From: an uncultured Pseudomonadota bacterium
Lineage (GTDB): Bacteria; Pseudomonadota; Gammaproteobacteria; Burkholderiales; Burkholderiaceae
DNA: 64,000 nt
Direction: 5' to 3'
Assembly: GCA_946480245.1 (NCBI GenBank)
Contig: CAMLIZ010000002.1
Coordinates: 1 to 64,000, forward strand
This document shows, piece by piece, positions 30,301 through 38,969 of this stretch. The notes beneath the pieces are model-generated. The model did not search any database. It saw only the letters and a program-made list of their open reading frames with translations, and had not been told where the DNA came from. Position numbers and translations under genes: made by a program. Every line of letters starts with the position of its first letter. Position 1 is the stretch's first letter.

Positions 30301-33300
30301 TTGACGAAGGCCTTGTTGTCGGCCACCAGCTTGGCGTACTCGATGCCGGCCTTCATGTCGCGCGCGTCGCCGTGCACCATGCCGCTGTCGCGCAGCGCGG
30401 CCTGCACGGCGTTGTCGGCATGCGCGTCGAAGCGGTTCATCGCGATCAGCTGTGCGCGCACGCGATTGGCCGATTCCACCGCATTGCCGCCCTGGGCCAC
30501 ATCGTCCTGGATCGTCTTGACGGTGGCTGCGGAGAACTTGCCCCACCACTGGTCGGCCTGGCCCTGCAGCTGCTTCACGGTGGCGGCGTCGGCGTTGGGC
30601 GCCATGCGTGCCTTGTCGGCGGCCGTCTGGCGCTCGGTGGCCGTGGCCAGCGCCACGCGGGCGTTGGTGGACAGGTCGTGCGGCGTGGCGTGGAAATCAC
30701 CCGCGTCGTTGCCGGTGTACTGCGAGCCGCTGATCGGGTTGGCAGGCAGGTCGACGCTGCCCGTCGGCACATCCTTGCTCGGGTCGATCGGGCTCACGGT
30801 GTTGGCCACCGCGATGCCGGCCGCGGCGAACAGCGCCAGGCCGACCTGGCGCTTGACGATCTTGCTGCGCGACCAGCCGGTGGGCAGCTTGGGCGTGCTC
30901 TCGGCCTGCGGCAGCGTGAACTTGGCGTTCCCGCGCGGCACGTCGTGCAGCCCGCCCGCGGCCTGCACCTCCTGGGGCGACTTGTTGGACACGATGAACC
31001 ACGTGTCGCGCGGCTGTGCTGCCGCCTGCTTGGGCAAGCGCGGCACCTTCATCTTGACCTGCAGGTTCGGGTCGTCGATCTGGCGTTGCGTAGGCGGTCG
31101 CTTTTGCACCGTTCGCTGGCCCGTGGTGCGGTCGGTGATGTGGTACACGGGCTTGGACTCGGGCCGCTCGAGGCCGAGCTTGGCGCCCATCTCGCGCTGC
31201 GGCAGCTTGCCCAGCTTGCCTTCGCCGGGCACCGTGCGGCCGTACCAGCGCACGGTCTTCGTGCCCGCGGCCACGCGACCCCAGCCGTCGATCTGTTCGA
31301 AGCCGAAGCTCTCGGTGCTGCGGCTCTTGCCCTTGTAGGCGCGCGGCTCGCCACTCACGCGGTACACGTAGTGCGTGTCGTTGGTGACCTCGCCGTTGCG
31401 CAGGCGGTTCCACAGCGCAGGCCACTGCGTGCCGCGGAAGGCGGCGTGCTTCGGGTCGGCTGCGAGGGTTGCCGCGTCGGGCGTGGCCGGGTCGGCGCCG
31501 TCTCCGCTGCCTTCGGTGGCCGCCGTCTTCCGCGCGCCGGCCGCCTCGGCCACGGCCTGCCGGTACAGCTCGACCATGCCGGCGTGCACGTTGGCGCTGT
31601 AGCCCGAGGCATCGTCGATGGTCGTGCGCGACTGGCTGTCCACGCCGCCGCGGGCGGCGATGGCGCTCATCATGCGCGGCACCTGGTCGTGCGCGGGCAG
31701 CAGTTCATCGCGACCGGTCTTGAGCTCGAGCGCGGCCACGGTGGCGTCGGCGCCCCAGCTGCCCACGCCGGCGGTGACCACCTCGTCGGCCGGCACCACC
31801 GAGGCGATGCGCTGGCCGTCCGGCGTGCGCCGCACGCGCTTGTCCACGTTGCCGCCGCCGGCCTCGTTGCCCACGTCGAGGATCGCGATGCGCTTGACCG
31901 GGCTGTCCGGGTTGGCTGCAGTGCGGCGCTGTGCGGCGTAGAACATCTCGTCGAGCGCCGACACATGGTCGGTGATGTCCTCGCCGCGCGAATCCCAGTA
32001 GCGCCCGGCCGGGTCGCGGCCCGGTGCCTCGACGCTGACCACCGTGTCGAGGTTGAGGTTGTTCACGAGCTTGTCGGCGCGTCGCGTCGCGGCGCGCGTT
32101 CCCGGCTTCTGATCGAGCGTGCGCACCTCGATGTCGTCCCGCCCGAGCGCATGCAGCGCCGCCTTCAGCGCGGCCACGTTGCCCGATGGCGTGATGCAGG
32201 TGACGTTCTTGTCGAGCTTGGCCAGCGCTGCGGCCATCGTCGCGGCCCCCTTGGTGCTGTCCGACTCGTACTTGAAGCCGCCCGCCGTGCGCACCGGGAA
32301 GCCGGTGACCACGGCCACGTTCTGCGCGTCCGCCAGATGGTCGGCCGCGCGCAGCGCGCCGCCTTGCGTGCGCACCGGAAACCCGCGGCCCGAGGGGTCA
32401 TAGCTGGTCAGCGCATCGATCGGATGCGCGGCGGGCGTCTCGTCCAGCACCTTGCGCCAGCTGCCGACGTCGGTGTCGTCGCTGAAATCGTCCAGCCGCA
32501 CCACTTCCACGTCCGGGCGCTGCAGCGCCACCTGCATGGTCTGGCGCACGCCGGCCACGTCCACCGGCAGTTCCGCGGTGGCCGTTTCCGGCGCGGTGGT
32601 GAAGGCCACGGCGCGGCTCGGCCCGGTACCGGTGCCGGCCGGCAGCGACTTGGCCACCTCGATCGCCTTGCCTGCCTGGAAGGACATCGGGTTGACCATC
32701 TTCAGCTGGCCTTCGAGCCCGCGCTGCGCCAGCGCACGGGCGAAGAACGGCTCGCACTCGGGGTAGTGCGTGCAGTTCCACGAGATCACCTTGGCATTGG
32801 GCACCTCGCGCAGGATCTTGCCCACGTAGTGGTCGGCCGCGGCCTGCATGCGCTGCTGCATCACCGGATCGTCCTTGGCGGCCATGTACTCGTTGACCAG
32901 CTTCGCCAGGTCGAAGCCGGGGTCGGTGCCGCCCACGGGCGTGACCATCTCCTGCGTGCTGCCGTCGGCCAGCGTGCGGTAGTCGCGGTACACGCCCTTG
33001 GCCTGCGGACTGTCCGCTTCCAGCCCGGCCAGCACGCGCGGCGTGGGCAGCCCGGCCTCGGCCTCCGCATCGAGCAGCTCCTGCGGCAGCTTCAGGTCCG
33101 CGGTGGCCTTGGTGGAGAAGGCCGCGATCTGCTCGCCCGGCTTGAGCTGGTACTGCCGGGCCACGTCGCGGTGGAATTCGCGCGTGCTGGAGATCAGGTC
33201 CACCACCTTGTCGGCCGGCACGCCCGCGCCGTAGCGGCTCTTGCCGGAGGTGCAGGCCGTGTTGCAGGCCATGATCACCAGGTCCACGCCCAGTTCGTGG

Positions 33301-36300
33301 AGCTTCTTCACGCCGCGGTTGGTGAGGTCGGCGATGCCGCCCTTGCCGTCGGGCGACTTGCCGCCGTAGGTGCCCGCACCGTGGTCCACCACGGCCACGA
33401 TGTCCACCTGGGCGCCGGTGCGTTCCTCCACCGTGCGCTTGATCTCGGCGGCCGCGATGATGCCGCCCGAGCCCGAGTCGAACACGCCCAGGCGCAGCCG
33501 GCGGCCGCGCAGGTCCACCTCCAACGGGGACTCCGAGACGTTCTGCGCGCGCACCTTCAGCATGCCGGCGATCGCCGCCTCCACCTCGGGCGACTCGATC
33601 GCGCGGCCGGCGCTGGTCTCGTGCTCCACGGCGCCGGCGTCCTTCATCGCCCGCACCATGTTCGCGATCTGCTCCTCGCCCGGCACGCTGTTCAGCATGC
33701 CGGCGCGGCGCATCATCTCGGTGCCGAACGCATAGCCCACCCAGTTGGTGCGCCCGGCGGTCATCGGCACGTCCACCGGCACCGTGGAGACGATCTCGGT
33801 GCCGTCGTCCGCCGGCTTCACGCGCGGGCTGATCTCGGGGTGCCCGCCACCCACTTCGTTGCCGCGGTCGAACGCGGCCAGCGTGGTGACGTGGTCGCGA
33901 CCGTTGGCCTCGATGAACAGCTGGTCGCGCGCGGAGTTGTAGCGCGTGACGTCCTCGCCCTTGCTGTTGCGGTAGCGTCCTTCGGCGGTGCGGCCGGGCA
34001 GGTCGAAGGCCATCAGCAGGTCGGGCTGGTGCTTGTCGAGGAAGGCCTGCGAGCGCCCCGCAGCCCAGCGCCCGCGCGCGTTGAAGTTCACCAGCTCATA
34101 GTCGCCGGGCCTCTCGCCCAGCGCCTCCAGCGCGGCCTTCATCACGCTGCGGTGGCTGCGGTCGACGACGTACTTGATCGTCACGTCCGCGCCGAATTCC
34201 TGCTGCGCGTACAGGCGCAGTGCGCGGCCCGAGGCGGCGGCGCCGCCCGGCCCGCCGGTCTCCGGCGCATGGCGGGCGCTGGAGTAACCGGTGACGATGG
34301 CCACCCTCGGCTCGCGCCCGGCGTCCACCGCGCGCTGCATCGCTTCACGGGCCGCCGTGGCGCCGTCGGCGATACCGCTCTCGCGGAAGATGCTCTCGTA
34401 GGGCCGATCCACGCGCAGCGTGATGGTGCCGTTGTACGGGTTGGGTTGCGACGGCTCGGTGCGGATCGGCTGCTTCGCCTTGCCGCTGGGCAACGTGACC
34501 GGCGTCGCGCGCTCAGTGGGCCGGGGTGCGGGGGCGGCGGCGCGCGGCGCAGGCGCGACGCCGGGTTGTGGATCGCTGCCGCTCAGCGGCAGCTTCGGAA
34601 TCGAGGTGGCCGACGGCGGCTCGCCGCCTTCGCTGCTGACGAGCACGATCTTCGGGCCAGCCGGGTCGGCCGTGGCGTTGCCGCCAGCCTGTGTGCGGCG
34701 CTTGCTGCTCGGATCGAGCTGCAGCGCCACGTTGGTCAAATCCCCCGAGCCGGCACTCGGTGCCGAGCTCGCGGGGGGATTCGACGACGAGGTGCCCGCG
34801 CTCTGCGCGCTCGCAGGCGCGACGTTGCCCGTGCCCTGTGCGCCGGGCGCCAGCGGCAGCTTCGGAATCGAGGTGGCCGACGGCGGCTCTCCACCTTCGC
34901 TGCGGTACACCTTGACCACCAGCGCCGGCCCTTCCGCCGGCGGCGGTGCGGCCACGGGCTGCGCGCCGCCGCTGCCGGTCGGGCCGGTGGTGGGCGCGGG
35001 CGTGCCACTGCCACTGCCGCTGCGCCAGTTGTCCCAGCTGCCCTTGGCCTTGCCGGCCCAGGCGCCGGCCGTCATGTTCATCGCGTCGAGCCCGAGATGG
35101 AAGATCGCGTTGGAGCGCTCCTTCGAATCCATCTGGTTCCACTCGGTGACCGTGTAGTAGCCGGTGTCGGCCATGCCTTCCACGCCGGTGCTGAGCGCGC
35201 CCATGCCGAACACGCGCTCCATGCCGGCCATCGCGTTCACCGCATTGGCGCCTTCGGAGGCGGCGCTGGCGCCTTGCATCACGGCGCCCACGGCCTTGAA
35301 GCCGATCGCGCCCGCGCCCAGCGCCGAGCCGAGCAGCGAGATCGCATCGGTGCGCGCGCGCCGGTCGGTGATGAAGTCGCCCGCCGAATCGATCTGCTTG
35401 TGATCGATCATCGACTTGATGTCCTTGCCGCTCTCGTACACGCCGTACACGCTGGCAGCCGCCAGCGCGGCACCGGCCACCACCAGCGTGCCGCCGGAGC
35501 CCACGGTGAGCGCCACGCCGGCCACCACGCCGCCCACCGCGATCGCGGTGTCGATCCAGCCGTGCTTGCGGCGCTGCTCGTCCCACCAGCTCTCGGTGCG
35601 TGCGTCGCCGTGCCACAGCTTCAGGTGGCCGTCGGCCTCGTACTTGAACAATCCCTCGCCGGGATGGTCGCGCATCTCCTGGTCGCTCTTGATCTCCGGC
35701 ATGACCATGGTCACGTCGTCGGCCGGCATCGAGCTGTGCGCCTGGAAGTCCTCGCGCACCTCGGCCCAGGTGTCGTGCTCGTACACCTGGCCGATGTCGT
35801 CCACGTAGGTCTGCTTGCCGTTGAGCGTGTCCACCTTGAACAGCGCCGTGCGGCCGGTGCCGTCCTTGGTGGAATAGGTCACCGGCACCACCGTGATCGT
35901 GGGTGTCTTGCCGCCTTCCTTGATGATCTGGTCGGCGATGCCGTCCAGCCGCTCGCGCTGCTTGTCGTCGAGGCCGCTGAACACGTCGCGCGTGCGCAGC
36001 GCCTGCGCCCAGTGCGCAGGGTCTTCCTTCTCGATGCCGTCGGTGGGCGTCCAGCCCAGCGCCAGGCCGATGGTGTTGCGCAGCTGCGTGCGGTTGCCCA
36101 TCTGCGCCGACAGGCCGCCCTGGCTCTTCAGCGCCTCCTGCTCGAGCGTGGAGCGCGCCAGCAGCTCCGGATTCTTGTTGAACAGGTCGAACAGCGCCTT
36201 CGGGTCGTCGCGCTGGCTCGGGTCCAGGTTCTCGGCGAGGAACGCCTGCTCGGCCTTGGTCGACTGGTCAGCGGCGCCGGCCTTCAGCGTGCCCTGTGCC

Positions 36301-38945
36301 ACCAGCAGGGTCTGCCGTGCCTGCAGCAGCGACTGGTATTCGTCGGTGCCGGTCTCGTCGGCGCCGGGGTGCGCGCGCTTCCAGTCGTCGACCTTGCCCT
36401 GCGCGGCATCCACGCCGTGCTGCGCCACCTTGACGTCGTGTTGGTCCTGCGCGGACTGCCAGTCGGCCACCTTCTTGTTGGCCTCGGTGTCCAGGTCGGC
36501 TTCCTTCTGGCGCGCCGCCTTGGTGGTGTCCGACGGGTTGTCGGGCGCGCGGCCGGCGCGGCGGTCGTCGGCCTCGGCCGCCTGTCGCTCGCGGTCGGCC
36601 GCCGCCCAATCGAGCATGCGGTTCACCGCGGCCTGGTGCTGCAGTGCCAGTTGTTCGCCTTCCAGCGCGTCCTGGTACGCGACGGGGTCGGTCGCCTTGT
36701 GCTTCTCGGCTTCCTTTCGCGCGTTGGTGGCGTCGGTGGCGGCCTTGTCGACGCCGGGCTTGGCCGCGGCGGCCGCGTCCATCTTGTCGATGTCGGCCTT
36801 GTAGTCGTCGTAGGCTTTCCACGCGTCGTCGGCGGTCTTCTTGGCCGCCTTGGCGCCATCGGCGGTGCCGCTGTAGGCGGCGGTGCGGCCGTCGAACGAG
36901 GTGTTGACGTAGCCGCCGCCCACGAAGGTGCCGCTGTAGTTCGGCGCGGGCATCGCCGAGTACGGGTTGTGCTGGGTGTCGTCGTACTGGTGCGTGTAGT
37001 AGTAGTCCGACAGCGTCTGCTCGTGCGTGGCGGAGGTGGCCTTCAGCGTGGCCTCGTAGCGCGTCACGTTCTTCTGTGCGAGGTCGCGCGCGCGCGCCGC
37101 GGCGTCGATGTCGCGCTGCTGGTCGGCGGTGGGGGTGGCGCCGGCCTTCGACTTCAGGTCGTTGAGCTTCTTGTCGGCGGCGGCCAGGTCGGTGCGCGCC
37201 TTCGGCAGGCCCTCGGTGGCCTGCTGCTGGTGCTGCGCGTCGGTGCTGATCGACTGCGCCAGCGTCTTGGCGTCGCCGATCTTCTGCCTGGCATCGGCAC
37301 GCGCCTTGTCAAGCGCGTCCTGCAGCGGCTTCTCGCCCTTGTCGTCCGGCGTGCACACCGAGCGGTGCTGCTCGTCGTAGAGGTCGCGCTTGGCCTGCTG
37401 CAGCTTGTTCACCGCGGCCAGCGCATCGGCATTGGCCTGAGCCAGCTTCTGCTTCTCCAGCGCCAGCGCGAAGTCATCGCGCAGCTGCTGCAGCTTCGGG
37501 TCGGCCGGCGGCGCCGTGACGGCGTTGGGGTCGACCGGGTGCTGATCCTGGTAATCGTCCAGCGCCTTCTTCTTGGCGGCGACGTCCTTGTTGGCGGTGT
37601 CCAGCTCCTTGCCGATCGCGTCGCTCTGCTTCTGCCATTCGTTCAGGCCGAGCTGCTTGTCCTCTTCGACGCGCGCGCCTTCGGCCTTCGCGTCGCGCGC
37701 CTCGACCACCGCGTGCTGCTTGTCGGCGTAGGCCGTCCACAGCTGCGCGGTGGTGGCGTTCATCTTCGTCTTCTTGTCGCCGTCGACCACGTACCACTGG
37801 CCGTCGATGCGCTGCACGACGGCATTGCCCTTGTCGTACGAGTCGGCGGACTGGTAGGTCACGCGGTACTGGCCGTCCTTCTCGGTCACGTGGCCGTCGG
37901 CCGGCTTCATGAAGAAGGTGGGATCGAAGCCCGCCGGTGTCTTGCGGCCGCCGCCGTTGTTGTCGAGGTAGTCGTACGGCCGCAGCTTCCACTGCTCGTT
38001 GTACTGCGCGTTCCAGTCGGCGTTGGCCTGCGAGGCGCGCGCGTCGGCGTCGGCCTCGTCGAAGGCGGCCTTCTGGCCCTTGGCATTGGCCTTGGCGGTG
38101 GCCTCGTCGTCGATGGCCTGATCCAGCTGCGTCCGCAGCTTGGCGGCCTGGGCGGTGTCGCCCTTGTCCTGCGCGTCCTTCAGCTTCGCGCGCAGGCCTG
38201 CCGTGTGGCTGCTCGCCGCATCGGCGTCGCGCTGCGCGTCGTGCGCCTTGCCTTCGAGCACCGCCGCGCCGAATTCCTGCTTCGCCGCTTCGGCCTTGCC
38301 GCGTGCGTCGGCAGCGGCCTTGTCGAAGGTCTGCTTGTCGTTGAAGAAGTTGGGCTTCTTCCAGTCCGCGTCGGTGGGCTGGGCGTAGGGGCGGTCGGTG
38401 CGCTCGGCCTCGTTGGCATCGGCATCGAGCTTGGTCGCGGTGGCGAATTTGGCGGCGATCTTCTGGTCGTCGTGCGCCTGCGCGGCTTCGGTCTTCGCCT
38501 TGCGCGTGGCGTCGCTCTCGCCGCGATTGGCGGTGGCGTCGGCGGCTTCGGCCTTCTTCTGGGCGATGTCCTTGTCGAGCGCGTTCAGGTCGGCTTCCTT
38601 CTTGCGCCGATCGCTTTCGGCCACGTTGAAGGCATCCTTGCGCCGTGCCGCCTCGTCCTGCAGGGCCTGCGCTTCCTTCTTGGCCTCGGCCTGCTTCCTG
38701 GCTTCTTCCGCGCGGCGCTGCGCTTCCTCGGCCCGGCGCCGGGCCTCTTCGAGCTCGCGCTGAAGTTCGGCGCGCTGCGCCTCCAGCCGCGCCTGCTCGG
38801 CCTGCAGGTCGCGCGCGCGGCTCACGCCCGGCGCCACCGGGCCCATGAAGTTGGGCGAGGAGGGGGACGGCGCCGGGGGCGCAGAAGGAGGAGGGGGCGA
38901 TACCACCGGTGCACGTACATAGCCGCCGCCGTCTGCGATAAGCAT
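27354..38945 (-). CDS. Giant T3SS-linked protein with glutamate racemase and two D-glutamate cyclase-like domains
   Basis: 3,863 aa, last gene of the T3SS operon, 24 bp after sctU; GGAG precedes the ATG. Layout: Pro/Ser-rich start (1-40), long charged coiled coil (~45-950), a folded region perhaps DUF4781-like (~985-1080), a hydrophobic hairpin (~1125-1160), Pro/Ala linkers, DUF4392 domain A (~1500-1780; IVTGYSS, LPGRTAEGRY, DRGNEVGGG, TAGRTNWVGYA), an Asp/Glu racemase-like domain (~1810-2090; GVFDSGSGG, Cys1894 in ACNTACTSG, Cys2058 in NCTHYPE), DUF4392 domain B (~2130-2470; VVTGFPVR, APGRDPAGRY, DVGNEAGGG, TAGVGSWG), then a helical ~900-residue module with hydrophobic helices (~3480-3575) shared with the protein at 59525, and a QPPA-rich tail. 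DUF4392 is the D-glutamate cyclase fold; MurI-type racemases use two Cys. There is no signal peptide. It is probably a secreted effector or translocon-like substrate; secretion is inferred. Confidence 0.8.
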   Translation of the reverse strand: MLIADGGGYVRAPVVSPPPPSAPPAPSPSSPNFMGPVAPGVSRARDLQAEQARLEAQRAELQRELEEARRRAEEAQRRAEEARKQAEAKKEAQALQDEAARRKDAFNVAESDRRKKEADLNALDKDIAQKKAEAADATANRGESDATRKAKTEAAQAHDDQKIAAKFATATKLDADANEAERTDRPYAQPTDADWKKPNFFNDKQTFDKAAADARGKAEAAKQEFGAAVLEGKAHDAQRDADAASSHTAGLRAKLKDAQDKGDTAQAAKLRTQLDQAIDDEATAKANAKGQKAAFDEADADARASQANADWNAQYNEQWKLRPYDYLDNNGGGRKTPAGFDPTFFMKPADGHVTEKDGQYRVTYQSADSYDKGNAVVQRIDGQWYVVDGDKKTKMNATTAQLWTAYADKQHAVVEARDAKAEGARVEEDKQLGLNEWQKQSDAIGKELDTANKDVAAKKKALDDYQDQHPVDPNAVTAPPADPKLQQLRDDFALALEKQKLAQANADALAAVNKLQQAKRDLYDEQHRSVCTPDDKGEKPLQDALDKARADARQKIGDAKTLAQSISTDAQHQQQATEGLPKARTDLAAADKKLNDLKSKAGATPTADQQRDIDAAARARDLAQKNVTRYEATLKATSATHEQTLSDYYYTHQYDDTQHNPYSAMPAPNYSGTFVGGGYVNTSFDGRTAAYSGTADGAKAAKKTADDAWKAYDDYKADIDKMDAAAAAKPGVDKAATDATNARKEAEKHKATDPVAYQDALEGEQLALQHQAAVNRMLDWAAADRERQAAEADDRRAGRAPDNPSDTTKAARQKEADLDTEANKKVADWQSAQDQHDVKVAQHGVDAAQGKVDDWKRAHPGADETGTDEYQSLLQARQTLLVAQGTLKAGAADQSTKAEQAFLAENLDPSQRDDPKALFDLFNKNPELLARSTLEQEALKSQGGLSAQMGNRTQLRNTIGLALGWTPTDGIEKEDPAHWAQALRTRDVFSGLDDKQRERLDGIADQIIKEGGKTPTITVVPVTYSTKDGTGRTALFKVDTLNGKQTYVDDIGQVYEHDTWAEVREDFQAHSSMPADDVTMVMPEIKSDQEMRDHPGEGLFKYEADGHLKLWHGDARTESWWDEQRRKHGWIDTAIAVGGVVAGVALTVGSGGTLVVAGAALAAASVYGVYESGKDIKSMIDHKQIDSAGDFITDRRARTDAISLLGSALGAGAIGFKAVGAVMQGASAASEGANAVNAMAGMERVFGMGALSTGVEGMADTGYYTVTEWNQMDSKERSNAIFHLGLDAMNMTAGAWAGKAKGSWDNWRSGSGSGTPAPTTGPTGSGGAQPVAAPPPAEGPALVVKVYRSEGGEPPSATSIPKLPLAPGAQGTGNVAPASAQSAGTSSSNPPASSAPSAGSGDLTNVALQLDPSSKRRTQAGGNATADPAGPKIVLVSSEGGEPPSATSIPKLPLSGSDPQPGVAPAPRAAAPAPRPTERATPVTLPSGKAKQPIRTEPSQPNPYNGTITLRVDRPYESIFRESGIADGATAAREAMQRAVDAGREPRVAIVTGYSSARHAPETGGPGGAAASGRALRLYAQQEFGADVTIKYVVDRSHRSVMKAALEALGERPGDYELVNFNARGRWAAGRSQAFLDKHQPDLLMAFDLPGRTAEGRYRNSKGEDVTRYNSARDQLFIEANGRDHVTTLAAFDRGNEVGGGHPEISPRVKPADDGTEIVSTVPVDVPMTAGRTNWVGYAFGTEMMRRAGMLNSVPGEEQIANMVRAMKDAGAVEHETSAGRAIESPEVEAAIAGMLKVRAQNVSESPLEVDLRGRRLRLGVFDSGSGGIIAAAEIKRTVEERTGAQVDIVAVVDHGAGTYGGKSPDGKGGIADLTNRGVKKLHELGVDLVIMACNTACTSGKSRYGAGVPADKVVDLISSTREFHRDVARQYQLKPGEQIAAFSTKATADLKLPQELLDAEAEAGLPTPRVLAGLEADSPQAKGVYRDYRTLADGSTQEMVTPVGGTDPGFDLAKLVNEYMAAKDDPVMQQRMQAAADHYVGKILREVPNAKVISWNCTHYPECEPFFARALAQRGLEGQLKMVNPMSFQAGKAIEVAKSLPAGTGTGPSRAVAFTTAPETATAELPVDVAGVRQTMQVALQRPDVEVVRLDDFSDDTDVGSWRKVLDETPAAHPIDALTSYDPSGRGFPVRTQGGALRAADHLADAQNVAVVTGFPVRTAGGFKYESDSTKGAATMAAALAKLDKNVTCITPSGNVAALKAALHALGRDDIEVRTLDQKPGTRAATRRADKLVNNLNLDTVVSVEAPGRDPAGRYWDSRGEDITDHVSALDEMFYAAQRRTAANPDSPVKRIAILDVGNEAGGGNVDKRVRRTPDGQRIASVVPADEVVTAGVGSWGADATVAALELKTGRDELLPAHDQVPRMMSAIAARGGVDSQSRTTIDDASGYSANVHAGMVELYRQAVAEAAGARKTAATEGSGDGADPATPDAATLAADPKHAAFRGTQWPALWNRLRNGEVTNDTHYVYRVSGEPRAYKGKSRSTESFGFEQIDGWGRVAAGTKTVRWYGRTVPGEGKLGKLPQREMGAKLGLERPESKPVYHITDRTTGQRTVQKRPPTQRQIDDPNLQVKMKVPRLPKQAAAQPRDTWFIVSNKSPQEVQAAGGLHDVPRGNAKFTLPQAESTPKLPTGWSRSKIVKRQVGLALFAAAGIAVANTVSPIDPSKDVPTGSVDLPANPISGSQYTGNDAGDFHATPHDLSTNARVALATATERQTAADKARMAPNADAATVKQLQGQADQWWGKFSAATVKTIQDDVAQGGNAVESANRVRAQLIAMNRFDAHADNAVQAALRDSGMVHGDARDMKAGIEYAKLVADNKAFVNDTTHRELARVDPVAFAAASLAEDGPMDPAFQARLHDTALTVGREYSTDRIHALLGKGDVAGAVHEATLRMNAAPSAEDRAGTRDALVPLFKQEIDHGISYIDSARPDQVGDYLSQWRGAAPELAQPLAQHVVDKLHAGHWPPAPAGVAGSTTYPAFLAGVSSIAEAADARSVQPTWSNRIADEMVRSGLTDRQEFRLQLTRSVSQAVEAGEAKLPVALANALKGKEPGFLHDSVLAGIDSGLQAQRKHLGEALGNLRGTAGTNAVGASMMYYLAHFADDNPQARARAAEDFRRVNPDVADAMDESTHVISDWGMKLYGARVDLEQLQGKPSDSATAGRLDATYGKLFGEDKNGKPNDAEVDDAIRQSPALKQEMASRAVQNVQDPRTSLEYAVNPGMFVVRHISGTTRMTWSLLAEAEFNAMLADPTAFAKRWDAFKVKTARMATSLGISDDEIKRGTQAVDTYLGKVRALDESLPEAKRLEQLARLGSELDGEIKGITGIGAKTINNVANAHTVFGQTLRWAANAGFVTHNISTEITNFRPALVDGVQDYTKWYNRIYLPTQAFFYGKPYTTASEMPSNVAKRVDAGKMADVEGLLRSKFWFGAGTLGVGIADTALSIGQQGTVPNWVNFVNYGMGVSGIVDGGVTLVNATGAALTRAGAVEAGSLLAIPGEIATIGGLGVALFTGIKQFYNIRHHYDQVDAREAQRDPALRNMLIARGFSDEQTKALLDCTHEGVSPMQAFNAMLAKHGITVEQGLQWLQTHLADQPGTDGAKLQEWTQQVHQLTDDKMDDDKGTFPATDDNAANAGNWHTEMKTYAGSDGTAVTVPVRERYDAESLDGLYQWMSHVYGPLPQAVTYGPAVPAAAPAQPPAQPPAQPPTAPPPPAPPRVMHADAGQGYWQVTRQLIDKYGQTFLDQVLSPEAQRQARADDGDEGVTRAAWKALMVRNGDDPALADGRSSGRPHDPDRVLREQDLRIESP
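34584..34634 (-). repeat. Internal repeat copy 1 in the giant gene linker
   Basis: 51-bp segment encoding SEGGEPPSATSIPKLPL. It recurs at 34851-34901 with only three mismatches visible. It lies in the Pro/Ala/Ser-rich linker just before DUF4392 domain A, about residues 1438-1454. A short linker duplication is likely; a recognition motif for a partner is possible. Confidence 0.8.
34851..34901 (-). repeat. Internal repeat copy 2 in the giant gene linker
   Basis: Second copy of the SEGGEPPSATSIPKLPL-coding segment, about residues 1349-1365, 267 bp from the first copy. The sequence between the copies is low-complexity Ala/Ser/Gly and unlike the repeat, so this is a pair and not a run. Confidence 0.8.
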
Positions 38946-38969
38946 GGTCGAGTCTCCGTGATGACAGTC

